Below are positions 8,721 to 17,500 of a stretch of 25,308 bases of DNA, in pieces. Source of the DNA: Coemansia sp. RSA 922 (taxonomy: Eukaryota > Kickxellomycota > Kickxellomycetes > Kickxellales > Kickxellaceae); assembly GCA_027577415.1 (NCBI GenBank), contig JANBQS010000155.1, positions 1-25,308 on the forward strand, written 5' to 3'. A model generated the notes under the pieces. The model had not been told where the DNA came from, ran no database searches, and saw only the letters and a program-made list of their open reading frames with translations. Numbering within the stretch: the stretch's first letter is position 1; each line of letters starts with the position of its first letter. Made by a program: the position numbers and the translations under genes.

Positions 8721-11330
8721 ATGATTCGTGCTTCGTTCGTCTCGCTCCTGGCCCTCGCTGCCGCCGCCAACGCCCTGCCCCACATTGTTGAGAGCAACAC
8801 TGCTGTGTACTCGACTTCGGCTTCGGTCACCCCCACCACCTCTGCTGGATACTCCACTGTCCCTGAGACCACCCCCGCTTACTCCACAGTCTCCGAGTCG
8901 ACCTCCACGATCGAGTCCAGCTCTTCAGTTGAGACCACCTCTTCGGTCGAGACCACCTCCTCGAGCGAGTCTAGCTCTTCGGTCGAGTCCAGCTCTTCGG
9001 TTGAGTCCAGCTCTTCGGTTGAGTCCAGCTCTTCGGTTGAGTCCAGCTCCTCGAGCGAGTCTAGCTCCTCGAGCGAGTCTACCTCTTCGGTCGAGTCCAG
9101 CTCTTCGACCGAGTCCAGCTCCGCCTCGACCACTCCTTGCGAGACCACTGAGTCCAGCTCTTCGGTCGAGTCCAGCTCCTCGAGCGAGTCCATCTCCACC
9201 TCGACCACTCCTTGCGAGACCACCGAGTCCAGCTCGTCGGCTACCAGCTCCACTGAGTCCTCGGAGTCTGTCTCGACTTCGGCTACCCCTTGCGAGACCA
9301 CCGAGTCTAGCTCTTCGGTCGAGTCCAGCTCTTCGGCTACCACCTCTACCACTCCTTGCGAGACCACCGAGTCTAGCTCTTCGGTCGAGTCCAGCTCGTC
9401 GGCCACCAGCTCCACTGAGTCCTCGGAGTCCGTCTCGACCTCGACTACCCCTTGCGAGACCACCGAGTCCAGCTCATCGGCTACCACCTCGACCACTCCT
9501 TGCGAGTCCTCGGAGTCTGTCTCGACCTCGACTTCTACCACCCCTTGCGAGTCTGAGTCGACCTCGACTGTGACTACTCCTTGTGAGACCACTACCCCCG
9601 TTGCTCCTACCACGGCCGTCGAGACCCCCTGCACGCCCACCACCTACACGACTACCGTTGTGACTAAGCCCTGCGAGGAGTGCAAGCCCACTACTATGAC
9701 CACCACCGTCGTTGAGACCCCGACCGTCTCGACCACGCCTTGCGAGACTACTACCCCTGTGGTTGTTCCTACCACCGCTGTCGAGACTCCTTGCACTCCT
9801 ACCACGCTGACTACCACCTACGTCACCAAGCCCTGCGAGGAGTGCAAGCCCACTACTCAGGTCACCACCGTCGTTGTGACCCCGACCACTGAGGCTCCTG
9901 TCACTACCCCTACCCCTTGCACGCCCACCACCTACACGAGCACCGTTGTGACTAAGCCTTGCGAGGAGTGCAAGCCCACTACTCTGACCACCACCGTTGT
10001 TGAGACCCCGGTTGTCTCGACCACGCCCTGCGAGGAGGAGGAGACCACTCCCTGCGAGGAGGAGACCACTCCGATCGTCCCTACCAGCGACGTTCCTGTT
10101 GTCATCACCACGACCGTATACCCGACGACCGAGGTTCCCGTTGTCCCCACGACCGAGGTTCCCGTTGTCCCCACGACTGAGGTCCCTGTTGTCCCCACGA
10201 CCGAGGTTCCTGTTACCATCACCACGACCGTGTACCCGACGACCGAGGTTCCAGTTGTCCCCACGACTGAGGTTCCAGTTGTCCCCACGACTGAGGTCCC
10301 TGTTGTCCCCACCTCTGTCTGCGTGCCTACCACCGTCACCGTCCCTGGTGCCGTCACCACCGAGACCGTTGTCCACACTGAGACCGTCCACGATGTCGTC
10401 ACTGTCTACTTGACCAAGAGCGTCTGCGAGGAGACCCCCGCCCCCACCACTCCTGTCGTTGTTCCTACCACGCCCGTCGTTGTGCCTACCACCCCCGTGG
10501 TTGTTCCTACCACCGCTGCCGAGACCCCCTGCACTCCTACCACTCTGACTACCACTTACGTCACCAAGCCCTGCGAGGAGTGCAAGCCTACCACTCACAC
10601 CACCACCGTTGTTGTGACCCCGACCACCGAGGCTCCTGTCACCACCCCCACCCCTTGCACACCCACCACCTACACGACTACCGTTGTGACTAAGCCTTGC
10701 GAGGAGTGCAAGCCCACTACTCTGACCACTACCGTCGTTGTGACCCCGACCGTCTCTACCACCCCTTGCGAGGAGTCGACCTCGACTGTGACCACCCCTT
10801 GCGAGACTACCGTCGAATCTAGCTCTTCGGCTACTACTTCGACCACTCCTTGCGAGACTACCGGATCCAGCTCTTCGGCCACTGTCTCGACTACTCCTTG
10901 CGAGTCGTCTGAGTCGGTCTCAACCACCCCTTGCGAGACCACCGAGTCTAGCTCTTCGGCTACCATCTCGACCACCCCTTGCGAGACCTCCGAGTCTAGC
11001 TCGTCGGCTACCAGCTCCGCCTCGACCACCCCCTGCGAGTCGTCTGAGTCCAGCGCTTCGGCCTCTACCTCGACTACCCCTTGCGAGTCGACCATTGTGT
11101 CCAGCAGCTCTTCGTCGGCTGCCCCTGTCTACTCGACCTCGGCTGAGGTGAGCAGCTCTTCGTCTGCCGCCCCTGTCTACTCGACTTCGGCTCCCGTCTA
11201 CTCGACTTCGGCCCCTGTCTACTCGACCAGCCCGGTTGCCCCAGTCTACTCGACCAGCTCCGCTGCTCCCGCCTCGTCTGCTCCCGCCTACACCGCGGCC
11301 GGCTATAAGACCTCCGCCGCTTTCTTCTAA
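8721..11330 (+). CDS. Secreted Ser/Thr/Pro-rich repeat mucin (adhesin-like wall protein)
   Basis: 869 aa with signal peptide MIRASFVSLLALAAAANA (cleavage likely after residue 18) and almost entirely low-complexity repeats. Order: VYSTSA near the N-terminus; SSSVES and TPCETTESSS repeats (about 55-300); three Cys modules centred on VTKPCEECKPTT (304-325, 358-379, 400-421); seven PTTEVPVV units (about 468-529); a unique centre (about 530-575, TETVVHTETVHDVVTVYLTK); PTTPVVV repeats; two more Cys modules (604-625, 646-667); TPCETTESSS repeats again; and a VYSTSA-rich tail. It should be heavily O-mannosylated. The end (AAGYKTSAAFF) has no hydrophobic GPI tail, so it is probably released or bound to the wall, perhaps through disulfides. 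Codons are strongly biased (GAG, AAG and ACC/ACT almost always), unlike its neighbours, which suggests high expression. The function is not known; adhesion or hyphal surface coating is inference. Confidence 0.85.
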   Translation: MIRASFVSLLALAAAANALPHIVESNTAVYSTSASVTPTTSAGYSTVPETTPAYSTVSESTSTIESSSSVETTSSVETTSSSESSSSVESSSSVESSSSVESSSSVESSSSSESSSSSESTSSVESSSSTESSSASTTPCETTESSSSVESSSSSESISTSTTPCETTESSSSATSSTESSESVSTSATPCETTESSSSVESSSSATTSTTPCETTESSSSVESSSSATSSTESSESVSTSTTPCETTESSSSATTSTTPCESSESVSTSTSTTPCESESTSTVTTPCETTTPVAPTTAVETPCTPTTYTTTVVTKPCEECKPTTMTTTVVETPTVSTTPCETTTPVVVPTTAVETPCTPTTLTTTYVTKPCEECKPTTQVTTVVVTPTTEAPVTTPTPCTPTTYTSTVVTKPCEECKPTTLTTTVVETPVVSTTPCEEEETTPCEEETTPIVPTSDVPVVITTTVYPTTEVPVVPTTEVPVVPTTEVPVVPTTEVPVTITTTVYPTTEVPVVPTTEVPVVPTTEVPVVPTSVCVPTTVTVPGAVTTETVVHTETVHDVVTVYLTKSVCEETPAPTTPVVVPTTPVVVPTTPVVVPTTAAETPCTPTTLTTTYVTKPCEECKPTTHTTTVVVTPTTEAPVTTPTPCTPTTYTTTVVTKPCEECKPTTLTTTVVVTPTVSTTPCEESTSTVTTPCETTVESSSSATTSTTPCETTGSSSSATVSTTPCESSESVSTTPCETTESSSSATISTTPCETSESSSSATSSASTTPCESSESSASASTSTTPCESTIVSSSSSSAAPVYSTSAEVSSSSSAAPVYSTSAPVYSTSAPVYSTSPVAPVYSTSSAAPASSAPAYTAAGYKTSAAFF
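8971..9114 (+). repeat. 18-bp tandem repeat in the mucin gene, about 8 units
   Basis: Eight consecutive 18-bp units of the form CCAGCTCTTCGGTTGAGT encode SSSSVE-type hexapeptides. Units 3 and 4 (9007-9042) are identical. Less regular copies continue downstream. Confidence 0.85.
9761..10036 (+). repeat. Direct repeat copy A (Cys modules 2 and 3)
   Basis: This segment matches 10499-10774 at a constant offset of 738 bp. It covers the PTTAVETPC lead-in, the L-type and Y-type CEEC modules and the following STTPCEE. It records an internal duplication in the mucin gene. Confidence 0.75.
10122..10307 (+). repeat. 24-bp tandem repeat in the mucin gene, 7 units
   Basis: Units of the form CCCACGACTGAGGTTCCAGT encode PTTEVPVV: four units, then an 18-bp ITTTVY linker (10218-10235), then three units. 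ITTTVY also precedes the first unit, so the array is itself a duplicated higher-order block. Confidence 0.85.
10499..10774 (+). repeat. Direct repeat copy B (Cys modules 4 and 5)
   Basis: Second copy of the segment at 9761-10036, same orientation. Within both copies the two CEEC modules are exactly 42 residues apart (starts 9792/9918 and 10530/10656). Confidence 0.75.
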
Positions 11331-11390
11331 GCTCCAAGTAAACTCGACATATTTCTAAGCGGGTACATATTCTAATTTATTACTTATCTC

Positions 11391-11398
11391 TATAAATA
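11391..11398 (+). promoter_or_regulatory. TATA box of the acyl-protein thioesterase gene
   Basis: TATAAATA lies 51-58 bp before the proposed ATG at 11449, followed by an A-rich leader. The whole space between the mucin stop and this start is 118 bp, so the mucin 3' end and this promoter must nearly overlap. Confidence 0.5.
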
Positions 11399-11448
11399 CA
11401 ATATCAAAAAATTTTCAACACAGAAGAAAAAAAAAAAATAATACAAAC

Positions 11449-12265
11449 ATGCGGGATGATCAAGTCGATTCATCCCTGTTTGGACCAGCACGAAACCATG
11501 GGTATATTTTATCTTCTTCTTTCTTCGGTATTGTTAATTTTCTTTGGTATTTTCTTTCACAACAGCTACACTAAAATGAGTCTTCAATCTGTCGTTCTCA
11601 AGGCACGCGGTACTCACACTGCGTCAGTCATATTTATTCACGGGCTAGGCGACAGTGGACACGGCTGGGCACCAGTTGCTCAAATGCTTGCGCGCACGCA
11701 GCCACACGTAAAATTCATTCTACCACATGCACCCGAGCAACCCGTTACGCTGAACGGTGGGTTCCGCATGCCCTCGTGGTACGATATAAAATCTTTGGAC
11801 CAGATCGCGCGCAACGAAGACGAAGCAGGTATGAATGCCTCAATGATGAAGATAAACGAGCTTATCAAGTCAGAGATTGACTCTGGTATTCCAGCGAACC
11901 GCATAGTTCTTGGTGGGTTTAGTCAGGGCGGCGCAATGACCTTGTTTACTGGCTTGCAATCCGAGTACCGCTTTGGAGGTCTAGTTGTACTGAGCGGATA
12001 CTTGCCTGTTCGCGATAAACTCATGGCAAGGTTGACTGACGCAAGCAAAAAAGTACCTATCTTCCAGGCCCATGGAACTGCTGACGAAGTCGTGTTGTAT
12101 CAGTATGGAGAGATGACGAGCAAAGAGCTTGAGAAGCGTGGATACAATGTCGACTTCCGCTCGTACAACCACATGGGTCACTCTACGTGTGAGGACGAGC
12201 TGCTCCACCTCCAGATGTTCCTGAAGAAGAGTATACCGGAGAAGATCGCTGAAGCGACAAACTGA
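11449..12265 (+). CDS. APT1: Acyl-protein thioesterase (APT1/LYPLA family), two exons
   Basis: Cytosolic alpha/beta-hydrolase that removes palmitate from S-acylated proteins such as Ras and G-alpha subunits. Exons 11449-11501 and 11566-12265 give 250 aa. The 64-nt intron (donor GTATAT, branch-like TTAAT, T-rich, acceptor ACAACAG) joins CATGG to CTACACTAAAATG and keeps the frame. Without splicing, an ATG at 11456 would give a hydrophobic N-terminal segment that is simply the T-rich intron read through; the family has no such anchor. Landmarks in the spliced protein: FIHGLGDSGHGW (oxyanion region), the nucleophile Ser137 in GGFSQGGAM, Asp191 in HGTADEVV and His223 in HMGHSTC. The core also matches from the ATG at 11576 (MSLQSVV), so a shorter start is possible. 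IST1 follows after 114 bp. Confidence 0.93.
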
Positions 12266-12379
12266 GCCTTGGCATTGTAGTGTGGGAGGGAGCTGCACCA
12301 TGATTGATGTGAGCTGCCAAGAAGTGCAATTAAATCTCTTTTTCTTACTCGTCACTTTTATTTCATTTATATTCTGATT

Positions 12380-13315
12380 ATGCCATTCCATGTTACTAAA
12401 TTCAAAGTCGAGCTCAAACTCGCCATCAACCGACTCAAACTCTTACAGGTGAAGAAGAGCTCTCTGAACCTCAAGGCACGCCGTGAAATAGCTCCACTCC
12501 TTGAAGCCGGAAAGATAGAAAGTGCGACAGTCCGAGTAGAAAACATTATCCGAGAAGACCTCAACGTCGAAGCTCTAGAGATGGTCGAGCTATACTGCGA
12601 ACTATTGATTGCACGTGTGGGTCTTGTTGACCAGTCACGGACCGTCGACCCAGGTGTAAGTGAGGCAGTTCATTCGATTATATATGCGTCGTCCAGGGTC
12701 GATGTCAGAGAGCTCACTATGCTGCGCGAGATGCTGACGGCAAAGTACGGTAAAGAACTTGTGCTGGAGGCTATGGACAACTCGACTGGTTTGGTTAATG
12801 CCAAGCTTGTACGCAAGTTGAGCGTTAATACTCCGCCTGATAGTCTGATCAGAATGTATCTGACAGAGATTGCTAGCTTTTATCACGTAAAGTGGCGCCC
12901 AGACGAGGATGTAACACCGGGAGGTAGTGACGATGATACGCCTAGTGGTGGACTCAAGGAACCTGAATCTGTTATTCCTGTAGTTCTTGCTGAATCAGAG
13001 CCGTCAGCAGTAGTGGGCGAAGGCAGTGGCGACGAACTAGCCTCAGACAAGGATGAGGCACTTCCCTCGGTGCCATTGGCAAAGCCCACAGCAGCAACCA
13101 CAGCGACGGCGATTGCGGCAACAGATGAATTAGAGACTGAGGGACCAGCGGTCGAACCGCCGATCGTCCTTCCAAGAGCAGCAACGCCAAGCAAGGCTCC
13201 TGCTACGCAGCCCACAGCTAACAAGGCAAAGGCATCGCCGCAGCAATCCAGCGACGGCGGTATTCCTTCTCTCGAAGACTTGCAAAAGCGCTTCGAGGCT
13301 CTAAAACGAGCCTAG
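12380..13315 (+). CDS. IST1: IST1-family ESCRT-III regulator
   Basis: 311 aa. IST1 is an ESCRT-III-like protein that regulates the Vps4 ATPase in endosomal sorting and membrane scission. The helical IST1 domain spans about 5-175: FKVELKLAINRLKLLQVKKS, then ARREIAPLLEAGKIESATVRVENIIRED and VELYCELLIARV. A low-complexity acidic and Ala/Pro/Thr-rich linker (about 178-290) follows. The protein ends in LEDLQKRFEALKRA, a clear MIM1-type helix of the kind that binds the Vps4 MIT domain, so both functional ends are intact. The ATG at 12380 is directly followed by the conserved first helix. It is tightly spaced between the thioesterase (114 bp) and RCC1 (108 bp) genes, each probably with its own small promoter. 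Confidence 0.95.
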   Translation: MPFHVTKFKVELKLAINRLKLLQVKKSSLNLKARREIAPLLEAGKIESATVRVENIIREDLNVEALEMVELYCELLIARVGLVDQSRTVDPGVSEAVHSIIYASSRVDVRELTMLREMLTAKYGKELVLEAMDNSTGLVNAKLVRKLSVNTPPDSLIRMYLTEIASFYHVKWRPDEDVTPGGSDDDTPSGGLKEPESVIPVVLAESEPSAVVGEGSGDELASDKDEALPSVPLAKPTAATTATAIAATDELETEGPAVEPPIVLPRAATPSKAPATQPTANKAKASPQQSSDGGIPSLEDLQKRFEALKRA

Positions 13316-13423
13316 GTCATCTACATTGCCATAGTTGTATTTGCTTCATGTATTCATATTACAATCTAACCCTGTCTTCTCTGCCCCATTTCAGATACCA
13401 CTAAACTTGTCAATTTATATACC

Positions 13424-14527
13424 ATGGTTATCATACGTGCTCTTGGATCAAACTCGGGTGGTCAGCTCGCCACGGGCGACATGGAAGATGCGCATTATTT
13501 GACAACCACGCGGTTTTCGCAAGAAAGCAGGGTAGAAGATGCGCGAACTAAGTGGCTTGTACAAGGCGGTGGTAACCACGCGTATGCATGGACCGATAAC
13601 GGACCTACACTATTAGCCTGTGGATCGAATACTGACGGCGAGCTAGCGATGGGGGAAGGAGTCGGTAAGTCGGTTCTTTGCTGGACGCCGGTATCATTTC
13701 CTGGAGACTTTGTCAGGCAGGTTGCCTGTGGATGGAGCCACACGCTGTTGCTCAATGATCTGGGCCAAGTGTTTGCCACTGGCTCTAACGCATTTGGACA
13801 ACTCGGATCATTATCAAAGGAGGCGAGAAAATGGGTACGCGTAAATGGTCCTGTTTTCGTAAGCATTGCGTGCGGTATGCGGCATTCGCTAGCTTTGGAC
13901 AAAGACGGAGTGGTGTACGGATGGGGTGCTAACCGCTGTGGACAGCTAGGCATTGACCGGCGTTCGGCCAATATCTCGGTACCCACGCCAGTGGAGGGCT
14001 TGCCGCCTATAGCAATGATAGCATGTGGGCGTAGTCATTTGATACTCGTTGCGCAAGACCGCAGAACTGTTTATGTTGCTGGCCAAGATAAATACGCTCA
14101 ATACGGACCTAGTAGTCAGTCAGGTGCTTGGCAGACATTTCAGCTTCCTAGACCTGCTGTAAAACTTTGCTCGGGCTGGGACTTTGGCGCCATATTGCTC
14201 GAACCTAATAATCATAACAATGTTGTTATGTGGGGTAGAGCAGATCAAGGCCAGTTGGCTTGTAGAGTAGATGGCTCATACCGCAGAGAGTTGGGGTTTG
14301 TGGAGCTTCCTGATGTAAGCGATATTGCATGTGGAGCAAGCCACACTGTGGCGATAACGGCAACTGGGTCTGTGTATATGTGGGGGTGGAACGAGCATGG
14401 AAACGCTGGAGACCCGACACTTGCCAACGTCTACAGTCCTCTATGTGTGCAAGATCTGCAGTCCAACATAGAGCACAGAGCTCTGGGTATTGGCTGTGGC
14501 TACGGCAATAGCTATATAGTCAGTTAG
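13424..14527 (+). CDS. RCC1-repeat (beta-propeller) protein, possibly Ats1-like
   Basis: 367 aa made only of RCC1 repeats, with no other domain. Repeats are marked by ALGSNSGGQLATGD (6-19), ACGSNTDGELAMGE, VACGWSHTLLLND plus ATGSNAFGQLG, IACGMRHSLALDKDG plus GWGANRCGQLG, IACGRSHLILV, a degenerate fifth (CSGWDFGAILL) plus MWGRADQGQLA, IACGASHTVAI plus MWGWNEHG, and a closing IGCGYGNSYIVS that would complete the first blade. The size and single-domain make-up resemble yeast Ats1 or human RCCD1 more than nuclear RCC1, the Ran exchange factor. Ats1 works with Kti11 in diphthamide and tRNA wobble modification, but RCC1 repeats alone cannot settle the function. No signal or membrane segment is present. 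It converges on UTP22 with 65 bp between stops. Confidence 0.88.
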   Translation: MVIIRALGSNSGGQLATGDMEDAHYLTTTRFSQESRVEDARTKWLVQGGGNHAYAWTDNGPTLLACGSNTDGELAMGEGVGKSVLCWTPVSFPGDFVRQVACGWSHTLLLNDLGQVFATGSNAFGQLGSLSKEARKWVRVNGPVFVSIACGMRHSLALDKDGVVYGWGANRCGQLGIDRRSANISVPTPVEGLPPIAMIACGRSHLILVAQDRRTVYVAGQDKYAQYGPSSQSGAWQTFQLPRPAVKLCSGWDFGAILLEPNNHNNVVMWGRADQGQLACRVDGSYRRELGFVELPDVSDIACGASHTVAITATGSVYMWGWNEHGNAGDPTLANVYSPLCVQDLQSNIEHRALGIGCGYGNSYIVS

Positions 14528-14531
14528 CATT

Positions 14532-14537
14532 AATAAA
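14532..14537 (+). terminator. AATAAA poly(A) signal of the RCC1-repeat gene
   Basis: A perfect AATAAA begins 5 nt after the stop at 14527, in the 65-bp gap shared with the convergent UTP22 gene. The 3' UTRs of the two genes probably overlap. Confidence 0.45.
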
Positions 14538-14592
14538 GATTCAAGATATATAAAAAATAAATTTGTGAAGGAGTGTTTTACTCGAGCATCAT

Positions 14593-17500
14593 TTAGCTGC
14601 GTTGGACCGAAATACTGTCAACTATGCCCTCGCCTAGGCGGGTCATTTCTTCTACAACCGCCTCGATGTTGTACTTTACCATGGGCCGCGATGAAGCTGT
14701 CTTGGCCTCTGGAGCTGGCAGCACATTGGCGAGTATATTGGCCGTGAACGGAACAGGCTTGCTAGTTACCGCAGGATTCCACAGTCCAGCAATAATGTGA
14801 CCGCCATAAACGTCGTTGAACAGGAGCATCGAGTCACCGTAGACATTGACCAGATCGCGTACGTAGAGCGCCACAGGATCAAAGCCGACCATACCAGGGT
14901 GGTGGAATGGATTAGCATGCCTTTTGCTTTGGGGCAACTTTCCTGGCATACTCTGGCGCATAGTAGGCAGCAAGTTCTTGAATATCTCTGGCTGCTCCAG
15001 CATATCGTCATCGCTATCTTCAGCCTCAACAACACAGTCGGTTGTAAAGGCGGATTTTGGTAGTTGCTCGTACTTGCGACAGACAACGTCGCGATGGAGC
15101 TTGATAATAAAGTCGTAGTCATTTAGCGGCGTCGTGAATACTTGCGGAAGCTGTAGGTCACTGCCCGTGTCCAAGCAAGAGACAATACACTCGAGCGAGG
15201 CCTTGGCCAATGTGCGTAGACGGCGAGTCAGCACTGGAGACAGAGTGCCCCACCAGGTAGCCTCAGGGTCATGCTCGGTCGCCACACGCAAGCTGTCCTT
15301 CAACTTGCTATGCTCCTTAGCATCAGCAAACGCCTTTTGCAACATCTCAGCGGCGCTAACCGGCATACCGCTGCTGATCCAGATACCCTGCGCCAGAGTG
15401 TTAGCCACTACACCATCCTCGTCGCTAGCCTCGCGACTGTCAGCGCTAAAATCGACGGCAAACACGTCCTCGCTCCACTTCCACTCAGCCAACAGCCGCA
15501 GGCAACGCACAAACCCGGCGTATCCAGTAGCAGGCTCCGAAAGGCCACCGGAAACGTCGGTGAATACATGCGAGGCCAATAGTTCAGCTAGCTCTTCTGG
15601 AACGCCAACTGCTTGGCCCAGAAGCATGTGGCGAGACAGCCAGCGCTTGAGCAAACGGATAGTCATTGACACAGCCGGGTGATGACGCTGGCATAGATCG
15701 AGGATCTGGCGGTGGTGCCTGGGACGCCAGACATGGTTGCGAGTCCACCTGCGATGAGCCATCTCAATGGCCTCGGCATGAGCAGGTAGGCCAGCCAGCT
15801 TCATGTCGGCGGCCTTTTTGGCCAGTAGCTCGCCCTCGCGATTGCAGAGCATGCTCAACCTGAATGTCAACCCGCTAGCGACATGTTTAATGTCGATACA
15901 GTTGTCGCCCTCATAATCCATATTCTCATGAGCGCCCAGCGTCAGCGACGATCCACCAGTCAAAAGTCCGTCAGCAGCGCCACGACCGTGGAACCGGTTA
16001 ACGAGCTCTACGCGAGATTCTGGGTGTAAGGCAGTGTAAGACTCGCCAAGACGTAGCAAAAATGCCGTCTTGATCTTATGCAACGCCGTAATATCGTCTG
16101 GCCACTTGTTGGAGCTAGCAAACTCGACAACAACATGTAGGGGCTCAATAAACGAGTCGTCTCCGCCTTGATCCATTGACAGAGGCTTTGGCGGCACCAG
16201 AGATGCATAGCGAAGTCCCGGCGACACAGCATGGAGAGTGTGTACGCGTAGCGGCATCTGGTCTTCCAACTTTTTGATCTCGCTCTGGAACTCGTCAAAG
16301 GCACTGACAGCAGCTTCGAATGAAATCTGGTCAGCGCTATCGGCACTAATGTCAATAGTCTGAGTAAACGCCGCAATGCGAGTCGACATACAGAACAGTG
16401 ACCCAGCAAGTGGGTCGGTTACTAGGCCGAATGCCTTGGCGTTGTTGGGTCGCGCATTATCGACAACATAGAGATCATCAGATTGCATGACCTCGGGTAC
16501 TGCGCGGACCGAAAAGTGCCGGCGCAAGAGATACGCGACCATGCGTGGCAAAATACCAGCACGCTTTTCCATTGACATTTCGCCGGCGCCCCAGACCGTC
16601 GCTAGGCGGATGGCGCCATCGCGGAAACGACGCAACTCGGCACGCTCACCCCAGTACGCACGGAACCGACTAGCCTCCAACGGCTGAGCATCGGGGTTGG
16701 GTCCCAGATCAACAAGGCGGCGGGCCTCTGCGGCATCAGCAACGATTCCAATAAAGAACACATGACGGCGCATAGCCTTGACTCCATCTTCAAAGCAGGC
16801 GTCGGCACATGGGTGGACAGCAACCAAGCGTGTGTGCTTTTCCAAAGCAGAGGACAGGAACGAGGCAATGCGGTTTTGCACGGCTGCTACGGGATGTCCA
16901 AACTCGAGCTCAGCCAGTCGCCGAGCAGGCTTGAGCTCAGCACCGTGCTTTGGTGACAGGAACTTTGACAGATCCACTTCGAGACGGAATACATGGTCGT
17001 ATTTGGCAGAAACGTCAGTCAACGCAGCTGAGAGGAAGACCCGAGTAAAGCGGTCCTCCACATGGTGGTTAATGTCCAAGGCTGTCAGACGTGCCTCCAT
17101 GCGCAACTCGGCCAGCTCCCACTCCTGCACACCTGACAGCAGGTTCAGCGAGTCAGTGGGATCAACAAATACTGCGCCAAAGTTATCCCCAAACGCGTCC
17201 ATGTTCGCCTCAGCGCCAAACTGGATCGGCGCCTCCTCAAAGTCATGCACGGCCAGGAACTCAATAACGCCCTTGAACAGTTGGTACGCAGACATGGTGC
17301 CCGAGAGCTTGGGCCCCGAGCTGCTACCAGAGTGTGCACAACGCAGCAGCCATGCGAGCAGCATAGTGAGTACAAACCCGTTTAGTCGCTGCGAGCCAGC
17401 CAGCTTGTGAGACCCAAGCTTCCTGCCCGCCGCTGTGCGCTGACCGATCCAGATACGCAACAAGGTGGCAGCGCGCGGGAACTCGGGACACATCTCGGTA

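Noticed and set aside
8879..10598. Long open frames antisense and out of frame to the mucin gene
   Set aside because: They are low-complexity shadows of the repeat and codon bias, without signal peptide, domains or independent promoter.
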